The translations under genes and the position numbers were made by a program. From Nitrospirota bacterium (GTDB taxonomy: Bacteria; Nitrospirota; Thermodesulfovibrionia; Thermodesulfovibrionales; JdFR-88), in assembly GCA_021825785.1 (NCBI GenBank), contig JAKAGP010000002.1, positions 1 through 20,550 of the forward strand: a stretch of DNA of 20,550 nt, read 5' to 3'. This document shows, piece by piece, positions 1 to 7,871 of the stretch (position 1 is the stretch's first letter; the number at the start of each line of letters is the position of its first letter). The notes under the pieces are model-generated. The model had not been told where the DNA came from. It ran no database searches and worked only from the letters and a program-made list of their open reading frames with translations.

Positions 1-1008
1 CATCAGGAATTGGAACCGTATGGCCCAGGTCTTTGCGCCTATGGCCATCCTTATTCCTATTTCCCTGGTGCGCTCGGTAATGGAGACCAGCATGATGTTC
101 ATTATCCCTATGCCGCCTACCAGGAGAGAGATGGAGGCGATGGCCCCGAGCAGTAGGGTCATTATTTTAGTGGACTGCTCCGCCGTCTGCATTATCTGTG
201 TAAGGTTCCTCACCGTGAAGTCATCGTCCTCTTTGGGTCCGATATGGTGCCGCTGACGGAGGATATCCGTTATCTGGCTTTGAGCATTGTCGAGTTCCCC
301 AGTTGATCTGGCCTTCACCATCATTATCCTGATCATGCCGGGAAAGGCGGTCCCGAAGAGCTTTCGCTGGGCCGTCGTGAGCGGGACCATTATGGTGTCG
401 TCCTGGTCCTGGCCCATGACGGACTGTCCCTTTGCAGCAAGGACGCCGATAACGGTAAAAGGCAGGTCCTTTATTTTTATGTTTTTGCCGATGGGGTCTT
501 CATCTCCGAACAGGTTGTCCACAACGGTCTGTCCCAGCAGGCAGACCTTTGTGGCGTTCTGAACGTCAGCGCCCAAAAATCCTCTTCCCTGGGCGATAGG
601 CCAATCCCTTACGGTAAGCATGGACGGTGTAGTGCCAACAACGCCGGTGGACCAGTTCTGGTGGCCATAGATGACCTGTGCCGTGCCGCTAAGCACCGGG
701 GCCACGGCATCCACCGAAGGCGCCCCCTCCTGAATGGCCTGCGCATCCCCGGAGGTAAGTGTGGGCTGGGTGCCGGCGCCCATCCTGATGCCCCCGGAAG
801 TAGTGCTTCCGGGCAAAACGATCAGCAGGTTGCTTCCCATGCTGGATATCTGCTCGGTTATTTTCTGAGTGACCCCGGTGCCTACCGCAAGCATGGCGAT
901 AACCGCGGCCACACCGATAATGATGCCAAGCATCGTAAGAAGAGTGCGCATCTTGTTTGCCTTCAGGGCGCGCAGGGCAAGCTTTGCCGTCCACGGGATA
1001 TTAACCAT
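1..1008 (-). CDS. MacB/FtsX-family ABC transporter permease (3' end outside window)
   Basis: This is the membrane component of a MacAB-type export system. Reading from ATG at 1008 the frame stays open for 336 codons to the window edge, so the C-terminus is missing. An N-terminal membrane segment (about residues 20-44, LLTMLGIIIGVAAVIAMLAV) is followed by a large periplasmic domain (about 50-275). It ends with the family signature VGGIGIMNIMLVS and then TERTREIGIRMAIGA. MacB-type permeases of this kind are about 400 residues, so roughly the last two membrane helices lie outside. The start overlaps the end of the ATPase gene by 8 nt (ATGGTTAA), which implies translational coupling. ATPase and permease are separate polypeptides here, as in LolCDE or YknYZ, rather than fused as in E. 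coli MacB. The substrate cannot be read from sequence; macrolides, peptides or siderophores are typical. Confidence 0.93.
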   Translation of the reverse strand, partial: MVNIPWTAKLALRALKANKMRTLLTMLGIIIGVAAVIAMLAVGTGVTQKITEQISSMGSNLLIVLPGSTTSGGIRMGAGTQPTLTSGDAQAIQEGAPSVDAVAPVLSGTAQVIYGHQNWSTGVVGTTPSMLTVRDWPIAQGRGFLGADVQNATKVCLLGQTVVDNLFGDEDPIGKNIKIKDLPFTVIGVLAAKGQSVMGQDQDDTIMVPLTTAQRKLFGTAFPGMIRIMMVKARSTGELDNAQSQITDILRQRHHIGPKEDDDFTVRNLTQIMQTAEQSTKIMTLLLGAIASISLLVGGIGIMNIMLVSITERTREIGIRMAIGAKTWAIRFQFLM

Positions 1009-1699
1009 TGCTTACAGCCCTCTCTTCATCGCTCATGAGGCGTCCGTCCATGAACCGTATCGTGCGTCTGCTCCATGCCGCTATATCCGATTCGTGAGTG
1101 ACAAGGATGATGGTAATGCCGTTTTCCCGGTTCAAACGCTGAAAAAGTTCCATGATCTCCACGCTGGTTTTGGTATCCAGATTGCCCGTCGGCTCATCGG
1201 CGAGGATGATGGGGGCCTCGTTTACCAGTGCCCTGGCTATGGCTACCCGCTGCTGCTGTCCTCCCGAGAGCTGATTTGGATAATGCTTCGCCCTCGTTTC
1301 AAGGCCGACCTTGGACATGGCGGACATGGCGCGTTCCGTCCTCTCCTGGGCGGAGACACCCTTGTAAAACATCGGCAGCTCCACGTTCTCGATGGCCTGC
1401 GTCCTGGGAAGCAGGTTGAAACCCTGGAAGACAAAACCTATTTTGCTGTTTCTTATCTCGGCCAGTTGGTCACGGTCCAGGCTTGAGATATCAACGCTCT
1501 CCAGAAGATATCTTCCTTCCGTAGGTTTGTCCAGGCAGCCCAATATGTTCATGAAAGTGGATTTGCCGGACCCGGAGGCGCCCATTATGGAAACGAACTC
1601 CCCTTTATCGATGGTCAGGGTTACGCCGCGCAATGCGTTTACCTCCACATCTCCCAGTGTGTACTTCTTGCTTATTCTGTCCACATCTATTAGAGCCAT
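1001..1699 (-). CDS. MacB/LolD-type ABC transporter ATP-binding protein
   Basis: A 232-residue cytoplasmic ATPase that energises the adjacent permease. All nucleotide-binding motifs are intact: Walker [10 protein letters not shown] (40-48), Q-loop Gln ([10 protein letters not shown], about 92), signature LSGGQQQR (144-151), Walker [10 protein letters not shown] (164-172) and the switch His in LVTHES (about 202). The motif [12 protein letters not shown] and the length are typical of the MacB/LolD/YknY subfamily, which works with FtsX-like permeases by mechanotransmission. It lies 11 nt downstream of the adaptor gene and overlaps the permease by 8 nt, so it belongs to the same transcript. The Shine-Dalgarno is weak, consistent with coupling to upstream translation. 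Confidence 0.96.
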   Translation of the reverse strand: MALIDVDRISKKYTLGDVEVNALRGVTLTIDKGEFVSIMGASGSGKSTFMNILGCLDKPTEGRYLLESVDISSLDRDQLAEIRNSKIGFVFQGFNLLPRTQAIENVELPMFYKGVSAQERTERAMSAMSKVGLETRAKHYPNQLSGGQQQRVAIARALVNEAPIILADEPTGNLDTKTSVEIMELFQRLNRENGITIILVTHESDIAAWSRRTIRFMDGRLMSDEERAVSNG

Positions 1700-1710
1700 T
1701 TCTGAAAAAC

Positions 1711-2883
1711 CTAAAAAATCCTGGGACCATGCCCAAAGGCAGGCCGGTTCGCTGATTTGCCGAGGGTTTCCACTATTACCGCATCTCCCTGTTCGAGATC
1801 TGCCGATGAGACCTCCGTATAGTCGCCGTCCGTAAGTCCAGTCTTCACGTTTACGCGTTTTGGCTTGCCCTGATCGAGCACCCAGACCCCGGGGCCGCCT
1901 TTTCTCATTCCGGCTGTTGCCGCAGCGCCGGGCAGACGAAAGCGCAGGGCGGCATTAGGGACCCTGAGGACCCCTTTTTTTATGGCTGTAATGACCTGCA
2001 CGTTGGCGGTCATCCCCGGCTTTAACAATAGATCCTTGTTGGCTACCGCGATCACGACGTCGTATGTTACGACATTCTGCACTATGGTCGGGTTTATCCT
2101 TACCTGTGTGACTTTGCCCCTGAATGTGATATCCGGATAGGCGTCTACGGTGAATTCCACATCCTGTCCGGTTTTAACGTTGCCGATATCAGCCTCGTCC
2201 ACGCTTGTGTCGATCTGCATTTTTTTGAGGTCCTGAGCCACGGAAAACAGCGTCGGGGTCTGGAAACTCGCCGCTACTGTCTGGCCGACATCGACGTTCC
2301 TGGCCACAACGGTGCCGTTTACCGGCGAAATGATGCGGGTATATTTTACATTGGTCTCCGCGAATTGCATGGCCGCCTGCGTTTGGGCAACTTGCCCTTG
2401 TGCCGCTTCCACGGATGCCTTGGCTGTTTCGTAGTTGGTCTCCGAGGTATCGAAATCGCTTTGGGCGATCAGGTTTTCTGTAAGCAGTTTTTTGTTCCTG
2501 CCCATTGTCCTTTTGGCATCTACCGCCGTTGCGGTCGCCTTGTCCAGGCCGGCTTTGGCCGAAAAGTAGTTGGCCTTTGCCTCGCTGAGCTGGGCATCGA
2601 AGGTGGTGGGGTCAATGAGGGCGAGCATCTGGCCTTTCCTGACAACGGAGTTGTAATCTGCGTAGATGCTCTTTATGGTGCCGGAAACCTGCGTGCCTAC
2701 AAGCACGGTCGTTACGGGGTTTACTGTGCCGGTTGCCGTAATGGAGGATATTATCCTGCCCTTTGAGACAGGGGCCGTCTTGAAGAGAGGTCCGTGGTCT
2801 TTTTTACCTATAAGGAAGAAGGCGGCAGCGGCCAGTAGCAAGACTATGACCGGAAGGCCCGCCAGCTTTTTACCTTTTTTCAT
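1711..2883 (-). CDS. MacA-like periplasmic adaptor (membrane fusion protein, HlyD/RND adaptor family)
   Basis: A 390-residue adaptor expected to bridge the inner-membrane ABC transporter and the outer-membrane channel. A single N-terminal anchor helix (about 7-26) with lysines in front of it is followed by a biotinyl-lipoyl-like half (VSGTIKSIYADYNSVVRKGQ). Next is a long alanine-rich alpha-helical hairpin (about 95-175) and the second lipoyl half (SPVNGTVVARNVDVGQTV). A beta-barrel (VDEADIGNVKTGQDVEFTVDAYP) and a membrane-proximal domain (LKPGMTANVQV, VLRVPNAALRF) complete it. Length and domain order match MacA. It starts 2 nt after the TolC-like stop (TAAATATG) and ends 11 nt before the ATPase, so the four genes form one operon. 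Confidence 0.94.
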   Translation of the reverse strand: MKKGKKLAGLPVIVLLLAAAAFFLIGKKDHGPLFKTAPVSKGRIISSITATGTVNPVTTVLVGTQVSGTIKSIYADYNSVVRKGQMLALIDPTTFDAQLSEAKANYFSAKAGLDKATATAVDAKRTMGRNKKLLTENLIAQSDFDTSETNYETAKASVEAAQGQVAQTQAAMQFAETNVKYTRIISPVNGTVVARNVDVGQTVAASFQTPTLFSVAQDLKKMQIDTSVDEADIGNVKTGQDVEFTVDAYPDITFRGKVTQVRINPTIVQNVVTYDVVIAVANKDLLLKPGMTANVQVITAIKKGVLRVPNAALRFRLPGAAATAGMRKGGPGVWVLDQGKPKRVNVKTGLTDGDYTEVSSADLEQGDAVIVETLGKSANRPAFGHGPRIF

Positions 2884-2885
2884 AT

Positions 2886-4271
2886 TTATCTGACCCCCAT
2901 TGCGTTTTCAAGGTTCGCTTCGGCCAGCTTATGGCTGTAAAGCGCATTTATGTATGCCGTTTGGGCATTGCTGAAAGTTGTAAGCGCGTCCGTGACCTCT
3001 ATGTTGCTCCCAACTCCGGCGGCGTATCTGCCATTGGCAAGGTCAAGGTTTTCCTGGGCCTGTTTCAGCCCGACCGCGGCGGTGGCGATGCTGCTTTCCG
3101 CCTGTTTTAAATTCAGGTAGGCCTGCCTGTTCTGAAGATATATCTGTTGTTTAAGGACCTTCACATTTGCCTCGGAGGCGTTTAAGTTTGCAGTCGCCTC
3201 ATCGACCTGTTTTTTTGTAAGAAATCCGCTGAATATTGGTATTACGACCGATGCGCCCACGTTCCAGCCATGGTCCAGAGGCAGGCTGTCGCCGCTCCAG
3301 GTGTATCCGGCGCTTCCTGAAAGCGTGGGGTAAAAACCTGCGTTCGCAAGCCTCAGGGACTGCTCGAAGGCCTTTTCCGTGGAAACTGAAGATTTAAGGT
3401 CCTGCCTGTTTTTGTAAGCAGTTTGAAGGGCGTACTCAAAGGTTATTGGATAAGGTTTATAAGCCAGGTTGTCTTCGATTATGTACTCCGGGGCATCAGG
3501 TATTCCCATCGCATTGTTCAGATTCTGCCAGGAAACCTGGAGCGCGTTCCGGGCCTGTATAAGGCTCAGCTGGGCATTGCTCAGGGTCACTTCGGCATTT
3601 ATTACATCTATTTTAGGAGTGGTCCCGACCTTGAAAAAACCCTCCGCCTGGACCAGGTGCTGATTGGCCTGCTTTACCACCTCTTGCGCCGCGCTCACAT
3701 TCCTCTGCGCCTGAAGCACGCCGTAATAGGCTGTCTTGACGTTAAGGATTATTTGGAGATTCACGTTTTCCAGGCTCTGATAGGAGGCCTCGCTGTTGAA
3801 CCTGGCCGAGTTTACCTGGCTTGAGGTCCGGCCGAAATCATATATGTTCTGGGTGATGGACGGCCCTGTGGCGAAATTTGCAAAATTGTTTGTACGCGTG
3901 CCGCCGACCAACTGGTTCTGAACGGTGGTGGAGGAAAAATGATTAATGTCCGTTTGCCATTGGGCCTGAGGATAATAGGCGGACTGGGCTTCGCCGATCC
4001 TGCTTTGAGCAGCGAAAAAGGTGTTGCGGGCCGCTACGGTCTGCGGGTTTGTGGAGAGTGCAATGCTCATGCATTGCCCAAGCGTAAGGACTGAGCCCTT
4101 CTTGATGGCTTTAACTGCCTGGGGGCTTTGGGTCTGAAGCCCCGAAGTCCGTGGCTCCGGGGTCTGGGCATGCAGGGGCTGTGGCGCCACAGCGGCAGCC
4201 AGGTATGCGGCAAACAAAAGGCAAATGGATCTTTTCCAGGTGGACATTCTTTTTCTTTTTTTGCGGCCCAT
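2886..4271 (-). CDS. TolC-family outer-membrane efflux channel
   Basis: The outer-membrane factor of the export complex, 461 residues from the chosen start. It has a signal peptide (WKRSICLLFAAYLAAAVAPQ, cleavage probably after PLHA) and two internally repeated halves, each with long coiled-coil helices (AQRNVSAAQEVVKQANQHLVQAE; LNLKQAESSIATAAVGLKQAQ). TolC-type strand motifs such as GPSITQNIYDFGR and GASVVIPIFSGF are present. I place the start at ATG 4271, not the upstream ATG at 4313. An AAGGAGC Shine-Dalgarno (4284-4290) lies 12 nt ahead of 4271, whereas 4313 has none and sits in an AT-rich stretch that may be promoter. A third candidate is ATG 4247. First gene of the operon, divergent from the response regulator. 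Confidence 0.93.
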   Translation of the reverse strand: MGRKKRKRMSTWKRSICLLFAAYLAAAVAPQPLHAQTPEPRTSGLQTQSPQAVKAIKKGSVLTLGQCMSIALSTNPQTVAARNTFFAAQSRIGEAQSAYYPQAQWQTDINHFSSTTVQNQLVGGTRTNNFANFATGPSITQNIYDFGRTSSQVNSARFNSEASYQSLENVNLQIILNVKTAYYGVLQAQRNVSAAQEVVKQANQHLVQAEGFFKVGTTPKIDVINAEVTLSNAQLSLIQARNALQVSWQNLNNAMGIPDAPEYIIEDNLAYKPYPITFEYALQTAYKNRQDLKSSVSTEKAFEQSLRLANAGFYPTLSGSAGYTWSGDSLPLDHGWNVGASVVIPIFSGFLTKKQVDEATANLNASEANVKVLKQQIYLQNRQAYLNLKQAESSIATAAVGLKQAQENLDLANGRYAAGVGSNIEVTDALTTFSNAQTAYINALYSHKLAEANLENAMGVR

Positions 4272-4374
4272 ATTAATGATGGAGCTCCTTTTGAATAAAA
4301 TTTTATAAGCCATTTTTTATAATACATTGAATGCGCCTGAATATGAGTTAAGAGGATATTAAAAAGGGAAAAGA

Positions 4375-4413
4375 TTTGTAAATGGGGGGCTGGAATTCTT
4401 TACAATTCTTTAC
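4375..4413 (-). promoter_or_regulatory. CpxR box GTAAA-N5-GTAAA between pump operon and two-component genes
   Basis: On the minus strand 4413-4399 reads GTAAAGAATTGTAAA, a perfect match to the CpxR consensus GTAAA-N5-GTAAA known from enterobacteria. On the plus strand it appears as two tandem 10-bp units (AATTCTTTAC at 4394-4403 and 4404-4413), one helical turn apart, as expected for OmpR/PhoB-family head-to-tail dimers. A third GTAAA in the opposite orientation lies at 4378-4382, making an inverted TTTGTAAA...TTTACAAA pair (4375-4382/4409-4416). The site lies in the 241-bp divergent region between the TolC-like gene and the CpxR-like gene, so it could serve both promoters. No convincing sigma70 -35 was found nearby, which fits an activated promoter. 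Binding is inferred. Confidence 0.7.
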
Positions 4414-4512
4414 AAACGCGTCCGGGGCCTTTCAGATAAAATTAAATGGATGAGGCGCCATGAAAAAGGGCTTCAAAAGCCACATTACTTCAACTGGAAC
4501 AATTTTATTTAG

Positions 4513-5295
4513 ATGGAAAGTTCAGCCCAGGAAAACAAAAACCGGATACTGGTAATCGATGACGATACCGAGCTCTGCGAGCTTCTGAAGGATTATCTGA
4601 AGCTTGAGGGTTTTGAGGTGGAGGCGGTAAACAATGCCGAAGCCGGCGCACAGAGGGCGCTTTCCGGAGAACACGCGCTTGTTGTGCTTGATGTCATGCT
4701 GCCCGGCATAAGCGGTTTTGAGGTGCTGCGCCGTATCAGGGAGCGCTCCGGCATACCTGTTTTGATGCTTACGGCCAGGGGAGATGACGTGGACCGGATC
4801 GTGGGACTGGAGATGGGCGCGGACGATTATCTGCCAAAACCCTTCAATCCGAGGGAGTTGGTGGCGCGCATCCGGGCCGTCAAACGCCGCGCAAGGCCGG
4901 AAGTGGGCAAAGCGGGTCCGGAGGCGGCAAGAGCTGGGACGGACAGCATGACTGTTGGAGATATTTTTCTGGACAGGGCAAGCCGGAGGGTGCTCAGATC
5001 GGGGGGGAATATTGAACTGACCGCAGTCGAGTTCAACCTCCTTGAAGAGCTCCTGCTCAGCGCCGGGCAGCTTGTCAGCCGCGAGGACCTCTATAAAAAG
5101 GTCCTGGGCCATGGCCTTTCCCCCTATGACCGGAGCATAGACGTGCACGTAAGCAACCTGAGGAAAAAACTGGGCCGGGATGCCCATGGAATGGAACGCA
5201 TAAAAACGGTTCGCGGAATGGGGTATCTCTATACCCGACCCCAGGACCTTCCCGCCGAAAAAAGTGAAAGCCCATCAAGTAGGGAAGGGGCCTGA
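4513..5295 (+). CDS. cpxR: OmpR-family response regulator, CpxR-like
   Basis: A 260-residue DNA-binding response regulator. The receiver domain (about 10-127) has the acidic pocket DDD (16-18), phospho-acceptor Asp60 (VVLDVMLPG), Thr87 (LMLTARG) and Lys109 (DYLPKPF). The stretch GLEMGADDYLPKPFNPRELV is very close to enterobacterial CpxR. A linker of about 20 residues leads to a winged-helix output domain (about 148-243) with the recognition-helix region YDRSIDVHVSNLRKKLG and wing VRGMGYLY. The start ATG directly follows an in-frame TAG and has only a weak Shine-Dalgarno; no better start is seen. The kinase gene begins 2 nt after the stop. The CpxR box upstream suggests autoregulation and control of the divergent efflux operon. 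Confidence 0.92.
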   Translation: MESSAQENKNRILVIDDDTELCELLKDYLKLEGFEVEAVNNAEAGAQRALSGEHALVVLDVMLPGISGFEVLRRIRERSGIPVLMLTARGDDVDRIVGLEMGADDYLPKPFNPRELVARIRAVKRRARPEVGKAGPEAARAGTDSMTVGDIFLDRASRRVLRSGGNIELTAVEFNLLEELLLSAGQLVSREDLYKKVLGHGLSPYDRSIDVHVSNLRKKLGRDAHGMERIKTVRGMGYLYTRPQDLPAEKSESPSSREGA

Positions 5296-5297
5296 AG

Positions 5298-6830
5298 TTG
5301 TCCAGCCCGAAGTTGTCCTTCCTTAATTCATCCAGGCCGCCGATTGGCAAGGGTGCGGCAAGAACTCTTTTTATAAGGATATTCCTGTGGTTCTGGCTGG
5401 CCATGGTGCTGTCCGGCGTGGTGATCTTCCTTCTTACCGCCACCGCCCAGATAGGTCCGATAGCCAGGGTCCATAAGGAAATAGCCATGCACCGGGACAG
5501 GCTTTTGAGCAATGTACTCCTTTTATACGGAGAATCCGCGGCCGAGGCTTATAACCGCGGCGGACAGACGGCCCTGGGCGACTTGGCCGAAAGGGTTAAG
5601 TCATCGTCCGGCATCCGCATCTATCTGTTCGAGGCGGAAAACCGTACGCTTCTGCAGGGAGGGAATCAAAAAGGCCCGGAAGCGCGGGTGGCTGAATTAG
5701 CAGGAAAGGCCTTCCAGGAAAAGGGAGGACACCTGCAGACCGCCGTTTGGGGCAGGAAACTTCTTGTTGCCCTGCCGTTTACCCTGCCATCCAAAGGTGC
5801 CGATGCCAAGCAGCGTGAATATGAACATGAATATGTTATAGCCGGGGAGTGGCCTTATGTGCCCTTCCGTCCATTAAAACCGGGTCCTCTTTTCCCATTG
5901 ATCTTCGGATTCCGCCAGCTCATCTATCTGATAGTTGGAGGGGTCATTTGCTATGTTCTCGCCTGGCAGCTTACGGCGCCCATACGCCGCCTCAGGCAGG
6001 CGACCCAAAGGCTTGCCGCCGGGGACCTGAAGGCCAGAGTGGGGCAGGGTGCGGCAGGCAGTGGGGGCGGTGAGGTAGCCGCCCTGGGCAGGGATTTTGA
6101 CAGCATGGCGGAAAGGATAGAATCCCTTCTTGATGCCCAGCAGCGTCTTATCCGGGACATATCCCATGAGCTGCGCTCCCCGCTTGCCAGGCTGAACGTG
6201 GCGTTGGAGCTTGCAAAACGCAACTCCGGGGAAAAAGCGGCGGGCCCGCTGGACAGGATAGAGAAGGAGGCCGAAAGGCTCAACGACCTGATAGCCCAGC
6301 TCGTAACCCTGACCCTGCTTGAGAGCGGGACCGAAAGGCTGGAAAAAACCAAGGTCCATGTCGACCTTGCGCAGCTTGTGTCGGACATTGCCGGCGATGC
6401 TGGTTACGAGGCATCAGGCACGGGCCGCCAGGTTCTTTTCCGAGTGCAGTCAATGGAAAAGGCCGCTGTGAACGGCTCGCCGGAGATGCTTAGGCGCGCG
6501 ATAGAAAACGTGGTGCGAAACGCCGTCCGTTATACCGCTGGAGGCTCGGCGGTTGAGGTTACCTTAAGGCGCGCCGCCAAAGACGGCAGGCCAAACGCGA
6601 TCATCCGGGTCCGGGACCATGGGCAGGGAGTGCCGGAGGAGGCGCTCGCCCACATATTCCAGCCTTTTTACCGCGTGGAGGACGCGCGGGACAGGGCAAG
6701 CGGCGGCACAGGGGTGGGCCTTGCCATTACGGAGAGGGCCGTCCATCTGCACGGTGGAGAGGTAAAGGCATCGAACGCCCCCGATGGCGGCCTCGTGGTC
6801 GAGATATCCCTGCCCCTAAGCGAGTCCTGA
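5298..6830 (+). CDS. cpxA: CpxA-like sensor histidine kinase
   Basis: A 510-residue membrane histidine kinase, partner of the preceding regulator. TM1 is about 24-47, a periplasmic sensor region about 48-203, TM2 about 206-224 and HAMP about 225-282 (LTAPIRRLRQATQRLAAGDL). The H-box is RDISHELRSPLARL with His290 as phospho-acceptor. The N-box (ENVVRNAVRYT), G1 (DHGQGVP), F-box (FQPFYRVEDARDR) and G2 (GGTGVGLAI) are all intact. The phrase QRLIRDISHELRSPLARLN and FYRxxDARDRxSGGTG closely resemble CpxA. The start is TTG at 5298: the first in-frame ATG falls inside TM1, and AGGGAAGGGG lies just upstream. The last 15 nt overlap the end of convergent cydB. The signal is unknown; envelope stress is the family theme. 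Confidence 0.9.
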   Translation: MSSPKLSFLNSSRPPIGKGAARTLFIRIFLWFWLAMVLSGVVIFLLTATAQIGPIARVHKEIAMHRDRLLSNVLLLYGESAAEAYNRGGQTALGDLAERVKSSSGIRIYLFEAENRTLLQGGNQKGPEARVAELAGKAFQEKGGHLQTAVWGRKLLVALPFTLPSKGADAKQREYEHEYVIAGEWPYVPFRPLKPGPLFPLIFGFRQLIYLIVGGVICYVLAWQLTAPIRRLRQATQRLAAGDLKARVGQGAAGSGGGEVAALGRDFDSMAERIESLLDAQQRLIRDISHELRSPLARLNVALELAKRNSGEKAAGPLDRIEKEAERLNDLIAQLVTLTLLESGTERLEKTKVHVDLAQLVSDIAGDAGYEASGTGRQVLFRVQSMEKAAVNGSPEMLRRAIENVVRNAVRYTAGGSAVEVTLRRAAKDGRPNAIIRVRDHGQGVPEEALAHIFQPFYRVEDARDRASGGTGVGLAITERAVHLHGGEVKASNAPDGGLVVEISLPLSES

Positions 6831-7871
6831 TTGTCCGTTTTTCTTTTCTTCTCTTAACGCGGTTTTTGTTCGGCCGAATATGCGGTATATCCAGAGCTGG
6901 TAAGCGATGACCACCGGCACGAAGACAACTGCCACGACGGTCATTATCCTTAACGTGTACACGCTGGAGGACGAATTGAACAGTGTGAGGCTGTATGCCG
7001 GATCCAGGCTTGAAGGTATCAGGTCCGGATAAAGTCCCGCCACCCCAGTGAAGACAACGAATAGGATGGTAACGCAAGAGGCGAAAAAGGCCCGAAGCTG
7101 CCTGCCGGTCAGGGTCAGGTATTTTATCGCAAGCAGGGCCGCTACCGCTATTGCGGGCAGGAGCCAGAGGATTGGGTGGTTCAGATAGTTGATGTACAGA
7201 CGGGTGGCAAAGGCCGTGTATGCGAGAAAGCCCACTGCAACAAGCACAAGCGGATACCAGAGACGCCCCGCCAATGCCGAAGCCTTTTTGTTTGCGACTT
7301 CTTTTTTATGCGGGCTGCCGGGCAGCTTAATGGACAGCCATAGGGAGCCATGCACCGCAAAGAGCAGGACAAAAAGAACGCCAGTAAGAAGTCCGTAAGG
7401 GTTCAAGAGCCCAGGCAGGCTTCCATGGTAGCCGCTTACGTCCATCGGCAATCCCTTGAAGATGTTGCCGAAGGCCACACCCAGAAGCAGGGTTGCAAGG
7501 AAACTCCCCAGGAAAAATGCCCTGTCCCAGCCTTTCCTCCACCTTTGGCCTTCCGCATGCCCTCTGAATTCCAGCGCCACCCCCCTCAGGATCAGGGAAA
7601 ACAACAGAAGGAGCATGGCCGAATACAGGTAACTGAACATAAGCGCGTAGGTGGTGGGAAACGCCGCGAACGTAGCCCCGCCCGCGGTAATAAGCCACAC
7701 TTCGTTGCCGTCCCAGACAGGGCCTATGGTGTTAAGAACGTCTTTTTTTATTTTTTCATCAGAGGCGAAAAAAAAATAGAGGATGCCTGCGCCAAGGTCG
7801 AACCCGTCCAGCATGAAATAGACCGCCCAAAGTACGGCCCATAAAATGAACCATATGACCTGGAATATCAT
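6816..7871 (-). CDS. cydB: Cytochrome bd ubiquinol oxidase subunit II
   Basis: A 351-residue integral membrane protein with about eight to nine hydrophobic segments, the heme-free partner of CydA. Recognisable CydB motifs are the N-terminal WFILWAVLWAVYFMLDGFDLG, then GPVWDGNEVWLITAGGATFAAFP, RGVALEFRGH, and the C-terminal YPDLIPSSLDPAYSLTLFNSSSS. The frame is open far upstream to 8084, but the family N-terminus begins at ATG 7871. This ATG overlaps the cydA stop as ATGA and has GAGGACG just upstream. The gene ends 15 nt inside the convergent kinase gene, leaving no room for a cydX-like small subunit or a conventional terminator. Confidence 0.97.
   Translation of the reverse strand: MIFQVIWFILWAVLWAVYFMLDGFDLGAGILYFFFASDEKIKKDVLNTIGPVWDGNEVWLITAGGATFAAFPTTYALMFSYLYSAMLLLLFSLILRGVALEFRGHAEGQRWRKGWDRAFFLGSFLATLLLGVAFGNIFKGLPMDVSGYHGSLPGLLNPYGLLTGVLFVLLFAVHGSLWLSIKLPGSPHKKEVANKKASALAGRLWYPLVLVAVGFLAYTAFATRLYINYLNHPILWLLPAIAVAALLAIKYLTLTGRQLRAFFASCVTILFVVFTGVAGLYPDLIPSSLDPAYSLTLFNSSSSVYTLRIMTVVAVVFVPVVIAYQLWIYRIFGRTKTALREEKKNGQSGLA

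Noticed and set aside
661..1486. Long plus-strand open frames opposite the ABC permease and ATPase
   Set aside because: They are antisense shadows of genes with intact family motifs and have no ribosome-binding sites or recognisable domains.
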